From Macrocybe gigantea (taxonomy: Eukaryota > Basidiomycota > Agaricomycetes > Agaricales > Callistosporiaceae), in the NCBI GenBank assembly GCA_011319805.1, contig SJRY01000302.1, positions 124,001 through 188,000 on the forward strand: a DNA stretch of 64,000 nucleotides. Reading direction: 5' to 3'. Below the pieces are notes generated by a model. It made no database searches and was not told the DNA's origin. It saw only the letters and a program-made list of their open reading frames with translations. Shown here one piece after another: positions 45,579 to 58,708 of the stretch. Made by a program: the position numbers and the translations under genes. The first letter of the stretch is position 1; each line of letters starts with the position of its first letter.

Positions 45579-46341
45579 ATGTCTACGCTACAGATAGCTT
45601 TATCTGCTTTTCGGGTTTTGCAATGTATTCTATACGAATTTTAACGCTTTCTCCTCTTCACCGGCTCTCCACTCAATCTCTTCCATGCCAATGACTGCTG
45701 CCTCGCCTCGACTACAGCAAAGATGATCATGCTATGCCCGGTAGGCGTTCATGAGTAAAGCACGTTTTGAGCCGAGATTCGGCTCCCTCTCTAAAAAATA
45801 AAAAATAAGTTGCTATGACGCCTCTCAATACAAAGACTTATCTAGCAGGTGTTCACAGACCAGAACGCGGACACACTATGCACTCACTAGTTTGAAATGG
45901 CAGCAAGGCATTCAGAGCAACGTCGAGGTAGGGAGCTTCAAGCCCGGTCAAAACAGTCAGCTGCGACTCAGTTATCTCAGAGATTGATTTCGAATTCTGA
46001 CAAGTTGCTTGCACTGCGTTGAAGGACTACCCGCTTGTGTCGTATATCGGCAAATACAAAGCTATGCAGCACCGTTTGTATGCATTTTTGAGGCTATTCA
46101 ATGTGCATGGCCAACACTAAGATCGTTAAAGCTGAAAAGCGTATGTCGTTCCCAGTTGTCTACAAACTTGCTTGAAATTGTGGCTCGGGGACACTTCAAA
46201 TCCACATTGCGTTGGAAAGGAAAGACTCGATTTCAACGGTGTAAGTGCGGGTCCCGGAATATCAAACTAACGAACATAGAAACATACATTCTCTCATATA
46301 TTATCTTCATCCGCAATTCTTGTACGAAACATAGAGAACTT
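45579..46341. other. Intergenic, no gene recognised
   Basis: Convergent 3' flanks of the OPT gene and the next minus-strand gene. Short ORFs only. Confidence 0.45.
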
Positions 46342-47484
46342 TTAAAGTTTGTCAACTAAGGCACGACCCATGTCGCTGGTATTGTACCACCAATTGTCTG
46401 GGGTAGTCTGTAGGTAGACAATACCGTCTTCGACGACTGTCTCATTGGTGCCCTTACATTTCTCCAAGACGCGAACCTTGAAGGTCTTCGAGGTGACGAT
46501 CTCTGCCAGACCTTCCTGAAGCATATCGTCGCCTTTAAAGCCTTGGCTTTCCAGCTGACCCTTAAGGCCTTCGCTGGAAACAAGAGAATAGATCAATAAA
46601 TAGAAACATGGAATGACGGGGTGACATTCATCACTGACAAGTATTGATAGACGACCTTGCCAAACTTGTCCTGCCAGGTCTGATCGGATTTCTTGAGAAG
46701 CATCTTGTAGTTCTCTTCGAAATTGGGGTCAAGAATGACGTCGGGCATGTTGAGGATAGACGCGATCTCGGATTTTAGATCATCGATTTCCGAGTTGAAG
46801 TCGTCTTCGATGGAGGTCTTCGCAACGAGAGAGAACCCTTCGCGAGGGACGGCCTCCACGGCCTTTAGCAGGTAGTCATTCAAGTAGCTCATATTGTAAC
46901 CTAGGTAGTTGGGGTGGAAAAGAATGCGGAAGACGCCGTCCTTGATGTCGGCGGAAATGGTATCGCCCTGTTTTTAGGACAGACATCAGCACGAACTCCA
47001 AAGTTAAATTCAATCTGGAATATTAACCTTGTCGCCCTTAGGACTGACGGAAAGAGTGAGTTCGTTTTGGGTCACGGCCTCGTTGAAATGGCTTTTGCCT
47101 TCATCGCCGTAGTCCTGGACGTACTTCTTAACGGCGGAGATGAAGCCCTCAACATAGCTAAGGAGAATCAGGAAAACAGGAAAGCTTCTGCCAAAACTTA
47201 AGAGCTGACCCTTTGAAAGTGTTCCCCGCAGACATGCTGGATCCCTCTGGAGCGTAAGCCCAGATCTCGTTGGGGTTGATGTTAATGTGGAATGTAACGC
47301 CCAGGACGTCGGAAATTTCCTTTTCTAACTCGTCTTTTTTGCTCTCAAACTTGTCTCGAACTAGGGGGATGGTCAAGCATGACTATTACGTCAATTTCTT
47401 AGGCCAAAACTCACGGTCTTTGCGGACGGCAAGGGGGACTTTATCGAGAGCGGGTTTGGGTGCCCATGCAGGAGGTTTCGGCAT
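46342..47484 (-). CDS. Soluble protein of unknown function
   Basis: Exons 47484-47415, 47360-47210, 47157-47028, 46967-46639, 46573-46342; about 300 residues. Starts MPKPPAWAPKPALDKVPLAV, and continues DKFESKKDELEKEISDVLGV and then WAYAPEGSSMSAGNTFKGYV. There is no signal peptide and no membrane span. It is rich in acidic and Lys residues with several predicted helices, and ends TTPDNWWYNTSDMGRALVDK. All intron borders are canonical and phases agree, so this is a real gene, but I do not recognise a domain. Confidence 0.75.
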
Positions 47485-49274
47485 TATGTTTAAGATGAAA
47501 TAAAAGTTACTGAAGTCGTTGTGTTCTGAGGAGCTGGTGAGGGACCAGCGGTTCAACTGCAACCTTTTATATGCTGATTTCTTTCCGACTTTTCATTTTC
47601 AAAGAAAGAAAATAAAACAAGATAATTGTGATTGTCCTTGGCAAGCCGTGTCTTCCACTGGATCACTGATATGTCAAGGATGTCGAACGTACTACGCCCA
47701 AACTTCATATTCAACGGTGGCAGCGCGATCTTTTCAGCGTGCATGGCTGGCTAGGGAAGACATAACGTGTCAATCATGGACAAAGGACGGTCCTTGTGAT
47801 CTTACATGATGACTTGAATTGAGCGAGCATGTCGGAGGCGCGTAACCTGTCAAATGAGCGCAAGATAGCATGAGGGGCAGTGCTGTCGTCGGGTACGAAC
47901 ATATCTTCATGTTTGCTAATGGGTCCCGTACAACATACACAAACAAAGGTTTGACCCCATGTTTCAGTTTGGCTGTGCTCACAAGAGGGTGCAAGCAGAG
48001 GCTTATGTGCTACACCCGTCCTTCTGCTGCAATTTTGTCGTAATGACCTTCCAGACTAACATCCCCTTTTCTAGCTTATACTTATGCATGGGCAGACATG
48101 GGTTGTTCAGAAAACATCTCTAGAACGAAACAAGCAAATGGCAGGTCTCATGTCTATGACTTCAGGGTTCAAAGCGCCGAATTGCGATAACTACAGATTG
48201 CCCGCAACGCGTCAATATCGCTAAGGAAATGAAGCTGTTTCTTTCTAGAAGCCTTCATCGTGCTCTTTGCCGCAGGTCATGGGGCATCCATTGTTCAAAA
48301 TGTCATTCAATGTGTGCACGAAATTGGCAGCCATGCGGCCACCTGGGCCAAGATCGTTCTCTTGGACGCCGCTCAACGTCTCCTGCGTGGATTTTTACTG
48401 TGAAAGGTGATCTATCCTCGTGTCTCTTTTTCATCCTGAAGAAGGAAGGACAGTCTTCTTCGCGTCTCGGCACCTGAAGCATCTGTCGACCGCTGACGCT
48501 GTCCATAGAGGGCGCTGATCTATGCTGTCATCTTTGCGGGTTATCAATACTGGCGCGTAGCCCGGTGGCCTCAGTCCATGGTAGAGGCTGGGCAAAATCC
48601 CAAGGGCATTCTATCTGGAGATCCTGTCACGCTCAAAACACAGGGCTGCGTCTCCGCCAGCCGAGGCAGCTCGAGTATCCCTTGCTCGGACGTTGTAGCG
48701 AGGTATACCAACAGGGTATTGTGAATCCATCACATCTCTTGGTTTATCTTACGTTGCCGCTTGACAATTACTGTAATCGCGAGCGATTGTGACCTCGATA
48801 TGATATAGAATGCAATATAGTAAGGCCCAAGTCATCACATGCCAGGAGAATGCTTTCGATCTGTTTCTTGAGCATGAATCTTGGTCGAAGGGTAGGTGTG
48901 CCTGCGAAGCAACTCCAACGCAGCGATGGACGCGCTGAGCCATTGATGGTGTAAGGTTACTTGAGAATTTGACCGAAAGCAGACCGGACGTTGATTCCGC
49001 TTGCTGGTAGCGGCAATTCGTGGACGCATTTGCTGCATCACTGATACGTCAAAAATCTCACGAAGGCTATTGCCCCGCCTTCTGTGCAGTCGTCATAGCA
49101 AACCGAAATTATTGACGTTCGACGGCGGGCGCTGCTGTCAGCGCTGTCGGCGATCCTCCACCTGTGATGTGGATGTGGACGACTAGCACACACAAAGTCA
49201 TAGACCTGATTTTCAGGGAATGTATATATCTCTCCAGAAGCCGACGAGGGATATTACAAAGCGTCAGACCTAGC
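47485..49274. other. Unresolved; possible degraded or unrecognised plus-strand gene at 48240-48730
   Basis: A plus-strand stretch reads EAFIVLFAAGHGASIVQNVI and later LIYAVIFAGYQYWRVARWPQ, both protein-like, but splice phases between them do not agree. The rest shows nothing supported. Confidence 0.3.
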
Positions 49275-50490
49275 AATGTCTGTCGAAGTGTGAGCAATCT
49301 TTTCAGTCACCTTTTCCCGACCGACGGATATCGTTGATCGCATCGCTTGGCAGGCCGCTGAAAGTTCGGGTGGATGTACGCGACCTTTGGGATCCAAAAG
49401 GCAGTGACGTGCACGCCGCAGCGAACGCCCTCGAGAAGACGCTCGGGCACAAGGTCATTCCGCAAGCGGAGTGGCCAGCTCTGTGGAACGAGCTCAAGGA
49501 CAAATACCACGATAGGTCGACATTTGTGCCTACGATCTCCCGCATAGCGGTCGCATGGTTCGAGCGTCTTCAATGGCGCCTAGAATGCGATAATTTCCCT
49601 GAATGGACTGAGGAATTCCTTAATTTTTTATCGGAACAGACGACTCCGCTGCGCCTGGAAATCGAGGCAAGTCGGTGGATTTCTCGGAGGCATGCTATCG
49701 CGTCGCTAATACGTGCATTCGATGGTCTAGCCTTCTCCGCCCCCTCACAGCCGCCCACGGACGTACTGGAGGGCGAACACCAAGACTTTTTACCTAGGCG
49801 TTCCCAAAACGGACCCGATCCCCCAGGGTAGAGCTTCGGCGGGCTTCGATGAAGACTTTGATTCCTTGCTCAAAGAAAATGCGGGGCCAAACGAGGAAGG
49901 ATGGGCAGATATCGCATCCGAAGCTCCACCGCCTCCTGTCGTTCCTAGCAGTCGAGCACCGCCCAGACACCTGCCAACTGCCCCCGCTCGGCCAGGTGCA
50001 TCCCAAAGGCAGGAAATCGAGCGCTTGCCGACCGTCACGACTCTGCCCCGGCCGAGTGAGCTGTTCCAGAACTCGGCGCCCTATATTCTCTCCGTTATAT
50101 CCCAGCCAGGCTCGATGCTGATTCGTTGCAGTCACGAACCCAGCCTGCAGTTGATCATGTCGTACTTTGAAAAATGGGGCAAGACGAACATCCACGACAA
50201 CATGAAAGTGAGTTTTCAACTGATGTGGTATTCATTTCGAACATTTGCATTGATGGTACACTCTATCAGAGGAACCACCTAAAAATCGAGATCCTAGAAT
50301 CAACATTCTGCCATGGCGTGAATGATACGTTGCTTATTGAGCCGTACATGAATCATAATTTCCGTGCTGGACTGACTTCGTTGAACCCGACCGTCGTGCT
50401 CGCCTTTATCGAGAGCGTTTTGGGGTACAAGCTAGTGCACACCGATGGGCACGTCTGGATGTATAGGTGTGAAACTATACTCCGATAGTT
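49275..50490 (+). CDS. Protein of unknown function (structure partly uncertain)
   Basis: The clearest part is 49350-49760, reading RPLKVRVDVRDLWDPKGSDV and VIPQAEWPALWNELKDKYHD, then WFERLQWRLECDNFPEWTEE. A second coding stretch in another frame (49800-50205) holds DEDFDSLLKENAGPNEEGWA and a Pro-rich part, then YFEKWGKTNIHDNMK. A last exon (from about 50271) has KIEILESTFCHGVNDTLLIE and VVLAFIESVLGYKLVH. The frame changes near 49740-49830 without a clear intron. A first exon at ATG 49275 is possible. No domain recognised. Confidence 0.5.
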
Positions 50491-51798
50491 GAGCGCGTAG
50501 ACTAGCAAGGGCAGGGATGTTGCACCGACGACTACGGCCATCCAAAAGTTCTCTTCCTGTCATGCAATCCAATTATGAATGTGGCAGACAGCTGAACCTG
50601 AATATATTCATGCATGCTGTGATTTCTTTGCAATGTAGCGAGATTGGATGCTGACGCCGAATGTAAGATAAGGACCACCAAGACGCCCTATGGCTTTGGA
50701 CACGCCTCGGCAACAGGACATCTGCGAAAGACTGCAAAAACAGCCGGTCAGCGGCAGCGTCTGTCAATTCGTATTTCGGGAGTCACCTATGAGTATGTCC
50801 GAAAGAGAACAACAGGCGACATTTTTAGACGATAACAGTGCTAACTGATAAGACGTTCTAGTTCAAATATGCAGGGCCGAATGTGCTCATGCCGGTTGAC
50901 CTGGGAAAATACTTGCTTATCTCCGAGAGAATACTCTTTTATGTGAGGGAGAGAATATAATAGGCTCCGCGACAGTCATATCAAAAGAAGCAAAAAAAAA
51001 ATATAGACTTGACAGAGCGGCAAATGGAAGGTAATGCGGCGCTGGTGGAATCAACGACTCGGACTCTGTAACTCGGCATTTATGGTGTCGCTGTTCCTTG
51101 GCGGTGTGTTAGGAGCATTAAAGCCGAGGTGGAATATTCGGAAAAACTCCAAAAGTACCATATCAGCGGATTCGTTCCGGAGGACATATGCCCCTGGATT
51201 GCAGAAGAACCGTTGACGGCAGTGTCGCATTTTTTCTTGGACCTTGCGGATCGAGATGATTGTTGAGGAACGGCAGTTGCTGAGTGCGACAGTGCGGCTC
51301 CGAAAAGCTTCAAAAGCAGATATAAAGACCATGATAAGAGAAGTGCAAATGAGTATGAATGAATGTGTCAGAACATAGTGCAATGCGTAATTTTCTATGT
51401 TCAAGTTGTGAGTTGGAGAGGAACCCGTGACGGATGTGAGTAAGAGTAAACCTGACAAATGAAATACTTTGGTAAGACGCGTCTTTGGATATCATGTGAC
51501 CGGCATTACTATGGCGCCGCCACTCCTCTGGGCCTCAAATACGCGCCTGCTGTGCAAATGATGCTCCTTCGCTTCATTCGGCGGGAAACTGCTGATACAC
51601 GATGCTGAGACTATCGATGCTTTCAGCCAGGTAACTAAGCCGAATGTTTTGACGCGACTTGCTTACTGATCGCTGATATCAAGAGCACGTGTCCCCATAC
51701 GCAATTCAAGACAAATACGCAGCTTGGCCTCTCGCCAGTGGTCGTCAAATAGCCCTACAGCCCACACCAACCTACGACAGCATCTCGCGAGAAGAACC
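50491..51798. other. Intergenic, no gene recognised
   Basis: Short ORFs on both strands without conserved motifs; an A-rich run near 50990-51000. Upstream of the glutathione transferase gene. Confidence 0.4.
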
Positions 51799-53230
51799 AT
51801 GACGACGAGGGATACAACTCTCCAATCCGACATATCCAAGATGAGGACCGAGCCAGATGGCTCATTCAAACGTGCGCCGTCTTCATTCCGTAACTTTATC
51901 GAAAAGGGTGGTCGCTTTGAGCCCGAGAAAGGTATGGAATGCAGATAGTTGACAGATATAGGCCCTACTGACCCCGTCGCCTTTTACAAAGATCGGTATC
52001 ACCTTTATGTGTCGTACGCTTGCCGTGAGCATCCCAAGCTTAACATTGTATTGCGTATCCTCACTCAAATACATTTCGTATCAAGCTTGGGCAACCAGGA
52101 CCCTGATTTTCCGGAAGTTGAAGGGTCTAGAAGACATCATACGTGAGAATCCGGGCTTATGCCTTTGGAGCAAACTCAAACTAGGACTAAATTCTTTCGT
52201 TAAGCGGTGACGGTGGTGTCTCCGCACATGGGCACCCTTGGGTGGCCGTTCGCTTCTGTCGATCAGTTTCCAGGCGCCGACGTTGACCCTCTGTACAACT
52301 CGCAACACGTGAGGGATCTATACCTGCAAGCTGATCCTAATTATGCCGGCAGGTCCGTTGGATTTTCCGCCCGAACATTTCATCCTGTATATTGATGAGA
52401 CCCATAGATTCACCGTCCCTGTCCTTTGGGACAAGAAAAATCACATCATTGTGAATAACGAGAGCTCGGAGATCATCCGCATCTTCAACACCGCTTTCAA
52501 CGATCTCGTACCCGCCGACAAGGCGGCGTTGGATCTTTACCCAGAGAAATTGAGGCCTCAGATTGACGAAGTCAACGATTGGATCTATATTGATATAAAC
52601 AGTACGCGTCTGACACCGCGTAGACGTGGGACGGTGACATAACACATCATTTGACCTTTTTTTCTTGGTCTGCAGACGGCGTCTACCGATCTGGTTTCGC
52701 TACCACGCAAGAGGCGTATCAGAAAGCCGTTCATGAGGTCTTTGACGCTCTTGACAGAGTCGAGAAGCTTCTCGAAGGCAGAGACTACCTCGTTGGCGAC
52801 AGACTGACCGAGGCAGACGTCAGGCTTTTTGTCACGATTGTGAGTACTGTCGCGGTCGTCCTTGTCGATAGACGATTGAACTTGGTCCTCGTCATCATAG
52901 ATTCGGTTTGATCCCGTCTACGTCGGTCATTTCAAATGCAACATCCGCACTATCCGGGACGGATATCCTGCAATCCATACGTAACGTCTTATCACTCTTT
53001 TGCCGTCCTATCGCTCATTGCATGAACGCAGGTGGATGAGGAAATTGTATTGGAACAACGACGCGTTCAAGTCTACAACGCGCTTCGATCATATAAAGAC
53101 CCACTATTATTGGTCTCACTCCGCTGTCGGTGTTTCAACCCTCTGCGTTTTGCTACGACTGACAAAAACCTAGATCAATCCCACTAGGATTGTACCTGTG
53201 GGTCCTATCCCGGACATATGGCCATTGTAA
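51799..53230 (+). CDS. Ecm4/GTO-type glutathione S-transferase (glutathionyl-hydroquinone reductase family)
   Basis: Cytosolic enzyme using an active-site Cys to reduce glutathionyl-hydroquinones or act as omega-class transferase. Exons 51799-51931, 51992-52024, 52086-52142, 52205-52352, 52408-52611, 52676-52839, 52901-52980, 53032-53125, 53174-53230. The splice at 52024/52086 builds the catalytic motif YACPWATR. The thioredoxin-fold part continues [10 protein letters not shown] and [17 protein letters not shown]; the helical domain has [18 protein letters not shown] and [14 protein letters not shown]. It ends [18 protein letters not shown], the usual family tail. An intact gene of about 325 residues. 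Confidence 0.92.
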
Positions 53231-53458
53231 AGAGAAGGCTTTTTATATGTATTTGTATAAGGCAGAAATAGCAAAGATCCGTATTTCAGTGTACGCCATG
53301 CAGTGTAGAAAAGGAGCACCCAAAATGATGGGTATAATTTCAGAAAAAAGCGTCGTAAAGTGCAAAAAGAAGAACCCAAAGTCCAATGCAAGGAGAGATG
53401 CACTGCCTCATGCGTCATGGAGGAAAGAAAGAAGGAGCAATCACAACCAAGAAGGTCC

Positions 53459-55638
53459 TTAGAGGACCGGTGATCCAACGAAGCCGATCATCCAATTCAC
53501 CCCGATCAGCACGAGCAGCACTACACCCCGATCAAGGCGATCGAATGAGGTCATGTGAGCTCGAGCAGTGTTCGTGGCCGCTGGACTCGCGCCAGAAGAC
53601 GCAGACGCGAGAGGCCGGCCGCTTGTGGCGCCCTGTGCCGAAATCAAAGCAGACGAGGATGATGAGACCCCGATCGTCGCAGACGAAGAGGACGATGACG
53701 GAGCCGGGGTGACGAGGGAATTGGCGGTACCCACAGATGCAATCGAGGACGCAGATGTGCTCGTCCCAGTGGCGACGACGCCGTTCGCTATCGAGGTTAC
53801 AGTCGTGCAGAGAGATGATGATGGCGCGGGGTGCGCCGCAGGTGTCACCGGCTCGCCTTGATGGAATGTCGAAGCGCCGTAGACACCCATCGGCTAAATA
53901 GAATGAAAAGACGAATAAGCGGTTTATACGAACATCGTGATGGATCCTTATCACAGGAAAGAAGGATGTCAGAAGTGGGATCGACGCACACGCGTCGGGA
54001 TGGAGACAAGAAAAGGTATAAGATAACATAACCATTGCTCACCTCCCCGCTGTCGCCTTTGCAGCTTTCGAACGTGCCAGGATCATAGTTCGCAGGCATG
54101 TTCCAAGCGCAGCCCATTTCATCGTAGATATGCTTCACGTCATTGATCATCGCAAAAGCGACGAAGAGGCGCGTATCTCAACATTTAAAAAACACAACGA
54201 CCAAGTGAACGACATTACCTGACACCAGGTGGGTGCCATAGGTCCACGTTTGCACGCGCGGATACAAAATTCTGTGTCGGAGATAAAATTCTATGTATAA
54301 AAGATAAAAAAAAGGAATTAAAGACGCTTCAGTATACGGGTTACGGGAGCACCGATTGCGGGTATGAGAAGGATGATATATGATGTATTATTATTTTGCC
54401 TTTGCCTGAAAGGAACCCCGGCAAGCGGACGAACGCGAAGAAGACGCACCGTCCATTCAAAGATCTCCTGAAGCTGCCCGAACGCAGTGGAGAAGACAAG
54501 GCCGCCAATAGGATTACCTGTGCGATGTGTCGGAATGGAGCGAAATGCATTATCAAATCAATTGAATGTATTGGAACTGGAATTGAGCTCGCCTAGCCCG
54601 TCTTGCCCATGGGGATCGAGCTGTCAAAGGAGTGCAGATCAGAACACGTTGGCGACACTGCAAGAAAGACACGATTGGCCGGCCGGGCTCGCCGCGAGTC
54701 TTCTTTCAATGGTTTGAAAGGCTAAATTATCTTCTTCTCGTAAAATTCTTTTTTGCGACGAAACCAAAGATGAAAAGCCTCTCCCGTAGGTTTGGTACGA
54801 GAAAACGAGAAGGACAGCTTTACCTCTCCCTTTATGTCCGCGGTGGTCAGCGTTGGCGCATGAGAGAAAAACAGAGGCCGGGTCAAACTTACACCAGCAT
54901 CTCCAGCAGGGACGTTGATAAACGTCAGATTCCCAACACCTGTTCGGATATGGAGGTGGTTTGCACATGCGTTTCACTTGTTGAATGAGGACGTGGATAG
55001 AGGGGAGCTGGAGCCAGACTCCCCGTGAGATCCCGCTTACCGGTGACTTGGACAAAATCTGGCGTTTGGACAAAGTGGGCGCCGGTAATAGCACCGTCGG
55101 GAATTAATCGGGCGCCTGTACCGCTCTAGATTTTGCAGAGAACATTGCGCTCTGTGATTAACTATGAGCCCGCAGAAGAAGCGCGACTTACTTTGGTGCA
55201 CCATGCAACTTCAACGCGCTGTTGATCGGGATGGGAGGCTATTATAAGTCCGCTGACATACACCCAAAGACCTTTTCTTGGAGCTTCACCTCAGTGTTGC
55301 CGATCACAGAATCCGCACCAGGCTTTGGGGGTGCCCAGACGCACCAATCGGTTATGGAATTCACTGGAAGCAGAGCATAGGCGGAAGACAAAAGAAGGCC
55401 GAGTTAGATACCTATCCCTGATAACGGGCGCAAGAGAGCATATGCAACGATTCTCACCGTACGCATTCTGGCAGTTCGAGGACTGATTGAACCCTGTCCC
55501 ACAGCGATTGGTGCCAGATTGGCCCTCTTCAGAATGGTCCGGGGCGTTGGACGGGAGATAGGTTGCGCTGTAGGTCTGAGCATGCGCAGAAAGCGACAGG
55601 CTGAGCAGGCCAAGGACGAGTTTGCCGGGAGGGGTCAT
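53459..55638 (-). CDS. Secreted protein resembling basidiomycete macrophage-activating glycoprotein
   Basis: Ten exons: 55638-55458, 55363-55290, 55218-55192, 55125-55041, 54939-54893, 54620-54593, 54517-54450, 54290-54219, 54132-54043, 53893-53459. Signal peptide MTPPGKLVLGLLSLSLSAHA, then the Cys-containing ectodomain: YLPSNAPDHSEEGQSGTNRC, ITDWCVWAPPKPGADSVIGN, RLIPDGAITGAHFVQTPDFV, GLVFSTAFGQLQEIFEW, CIRACKRGPMAPTWCQ, and IYDEMGCAWNMPANYDPGTF. The C-terminal half is Ser/Thr/Ala-rich and ends in a hydrophobic segment (VVLLVLIGVNWMIGFV), which suggests a GPI anchor. Two exons are only 27-28 bp. The intron after 54593 has a GC donor (GCGAGC). Role unknown in the fungus. Confidence 0.88.
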
Positions 55639-56708
55639 CGGGAAGGAAGTTTCAGTGCAAGGACTGGTCGTGGGGAGCGTTCGCCGCAAGGCATTCAGCG
55701 GGTTCCAATTTTGACTGTGGTGGGTGTGCTATGTTTATCCCAATCACGGACTAGGTCTGCCGTGCGATGTCTATAGGAGCAGGATATTGTGCTTAGCGGC
55801 GGACTCAGGTGACACAGGGCATGAATCTAATTATAACACATACTGGATATCGCTGGCCAGGCGTGTCTGCTGGTCCAGCACGATGGCTGCAATGCAGGGT
55901 ACGACATCGCGGCCGGACATGACCTGATCGGCGGGCACGACATTGACCACCGGATGCCTGTATGAACACATCAGGCCTCAGGTCGCGTCGTAGATTCGCT
56001 ACACATGGTGTGTAAAGTGATCAGCATACTGCAGAACGTCAGAAGACGTGCCACGCGAACTGGTCGTTAAGCGCAGAGACTTTGTTCCTCTTCTTTTTTT
56101 TTCTTTTCTGTGTCATCGGTGCCTTGCGCTCGGGCGAACGTTGTGGTGGTTGTCTAAAGACGCCGAATGCTTGGCGTGCAAAGATGGATCTCAGAGCTGA
56201 ATGCACGGATAACGCAATTCAGCTTCTCTTCTCTTCTCAAGTTTCCCTGCAGGTACTAAGGAAGGACGGCAAAGTGCAGAGGGCCCGAGGAGTGAGCATT
56301 GCTGGCCATGTATTGAAGCCGGTCGTGGGGAGGGTTCTCATGGCTGCATGTGGTCCGAGCCTCACGAACGACGCGAGTCAGCCGACCATGCCACATCTAC
56401 ACCGTATCTGATGCTCGAACCCGGTCCCGTCGTACCCGCCAGCCCTTGATCTTCGCTCGACTGCACATCCTGCCTTCTGTTTACCCCCCTCTCAGCTAGC
56501 GCGCCTCTTGGCTAGTTGGCTTTGCCGCGCTCACACGGTTGCATCTGAGACTTGCGGGGGGGGACTTGAAGACGGAACTTGATTGGGACGGCGAGACGGA
56601 TCTCACGAATTGGATATTGTTACCCCATAGGGTGCTTTCATTACGCCCATCCCACCCTCAAGCTGCGATACTTAAGCTCGCTGCTAGCCCTTGGCATCTC
56701 ACCCAGCC
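55639..56708. other. Divergent promoter region, glycoprotein (-) and P450 (+)
   Basis: 1.07 kb with no supported gene. Short ORFs lack motifs. GC content rises toward the P450 start. Confidence 0.45.
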
Positions 56709-58708
56709 ATGGCCTCCCCTCTCGATACCATCGCTCGCGCCATTCACGACTACGTTCCCCAGCTCGAAGAGGTCCAACTCGACCTGCAGACCCTTGCCCT
56801 CGCAGCCCCCGCCGTCCTCGTCGCTGCTCATGTCTTCCCCTATCTCTACGACTCACACCGCATGCGCAAGTACCCCGGCCCTTTCTGGGCCAAATTCTCC
56901 GACGTATGGCTAGGTTGGGTCTCCAAGAACGGCCACCGCTCTGAAACCATCCATGAGCTTCATGAGAAATACGGTACGTCGACTATATAGCTCGTTACCC
57001 CGCGTTGGGCGTCTACTGAGCATGATGATTCAGGTCCTTTCGTCCGCCTAGCGCCCAATCACCTCTCCATCGCCGACCCTGACGCCCTGCAGACCATCTA
57101 CGCGCATGGCAATGGTGCACTCAAGTCCGAATTCTACGACGCCTTCGTCTCCATCCGTCGTGGCGTCTTCAACACCCGCGACCGCGACGAGCATGCCCGC
57201 AAGCGCAAAATTGTCGCGCACATCTTCTCCCAAAAGAGCGTCATGGAGTTCGAACCCCACACCAGGCATTATATTAGCCTCTTAATTAAGCAGTGGGACC
57301 GTCTCTGCGACGCCGCTGTCAAGGGTGGGTCGGGCCACGAAGGCGAGGGATGGCACGGCAAGGACGGATGGCTGTGGCTGGACTGTCTCCCTTGTGGGCT
57401 CCTTTTTTGACGTCGCACTCCCAATTACCATGCTGAACCAGGTGCACAGGGGCCAACTATCTGGCTTTTGACATCATTGGCGACCTCGCATTCGGGGCGC
57501 CGTTTGGCATGATCGAGGCCGCGCGAGACATGGCCCTCGTCGCCAAAAACCAAGAGTCCGTCATGAAGTCTTACGGCAAGGAGGCCCAAGCGGCCGACAT
57601 CATCGAGATACCCGCCGTCAAGATCCTCAACGGTCGCGGCGAGTTCTCGATGTCGATGGGAGTGCTCCCAGGCTGGTGGCGCCCCATCGTTAGGACATTC
57701 ATCCCGTGGTACAGACGCGGCGGTGAGGACGTCCGGAATCTTGCCGGCATTGCCATTGCCGCCGTTGCGAGGCGAATGGCCCATCCCACGGACCGTGTCG
57801 ACTTGCTGAGCAAGCTCGAAGCGGCACGCGACGGCGACGGCAAACCCATGTCTAGGGAGGAACTCACTGCGGAGGCTTTGACGCTTCTCATCGCCGGCTC
57901 AGACACCACCTCCAAGTATGTCGTACCACTGTCTTTTTTTATGTCGTGTGCATGCTCACGCGATCCATGTTTGATCGCGCGTTTCCGTTTCTGTTTAAAT
58001 TTTTCCAGCTCGACATGTGCCATCATCTATCACCTGGCTCGCAACCCGCACGTCCAAGCCAAGTTGCATAAAGAGCTGGACGAGCAGCTCGGCACGGAGG
58101 ATGAGATGATCGCCACCTCGGCGCAGATCAAGCGCCTGCCCTATCTTGACGCCTGCATCAATGAGGGCCTGCGCATTCACTCTACCTCCGCACTCGGCCT
58201 CCCCCGCGTCGTGCCCCGGGTGGCATGACTGTTCTTGATCAGTACTTCCCCGAGGGCACCGTGCTCAGCGTCCCAAGCTTCAGCATCCACCGCAACGCTG
58301 AAGTCTGGGGTGAAGACGTCGAGGTCTATCGCCCAGAGCGCTGGTTCGAGCGTGACTTCAACATGATGCAAAAAACCTTCAACCCCTTCTCCGCCGGTCC
58401 TAGGTATGTCTGCAACGTCAATCCACTGTGACGTCGCCGACATGATGCTCACGTGGCCGTCTTCATTCTCTTCACAGGGCATGCGTCGGCCGCAATCTCG
58501 CATTCTTGGAGTTGCAGATCATCCTCGCGTCGTTGCTCCGCAGATACGAGTTTGTGCTTGAAAACCCCAATCAGACGGTGCGTATACAGGATCACTTTCG
58601 GATCAGCCGTTCTCACGCCCAGACAAAAAAATTCAGCTTGAGACTCGAGAGGGATTCCTCAGAAAGCCCCTTGGATGTAGGGTTGGCATTAGACGTCGCG
58701 ATGTCTGA
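56709..58708 (+). CDS. Cytochrome P450, CYP53-like (benzoate 4-monooxygenase type)
   Basis: ER-anchored monooxygenase. Exons 56709-56973, 57034-57393, 57450-57915, 58009-58403, 58478-58577, 58637-58708. N-terminal hydrophobic anchor LALAAPAVLVAAHVFPYLY, Pro hinge KYPGPFW, WANYLAFDIIGDLAFGAPFG, I-helix AGSDTTS, ExxR in INEGLR, PERWF, and heme loop FNPFSAGPRACVGRN with its Cys ligand split by an intron. It ends TREGFLRKPLGCRVGIRRR. One G is missing at 58218-58220 (CCCCGGGTGGC), shifting frame between VPR and GMTVLDQYFPEGT. The family assignment rests on these blocks; the benzoate substrate is inferred. Confidence 0.88.

Noticed and set aside
50644..50835. 63-codon plus-strand ORF (MDADAECKIRTTK)
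   Set aside because: No start context, splice signals or family resemblance; left as intergenic.
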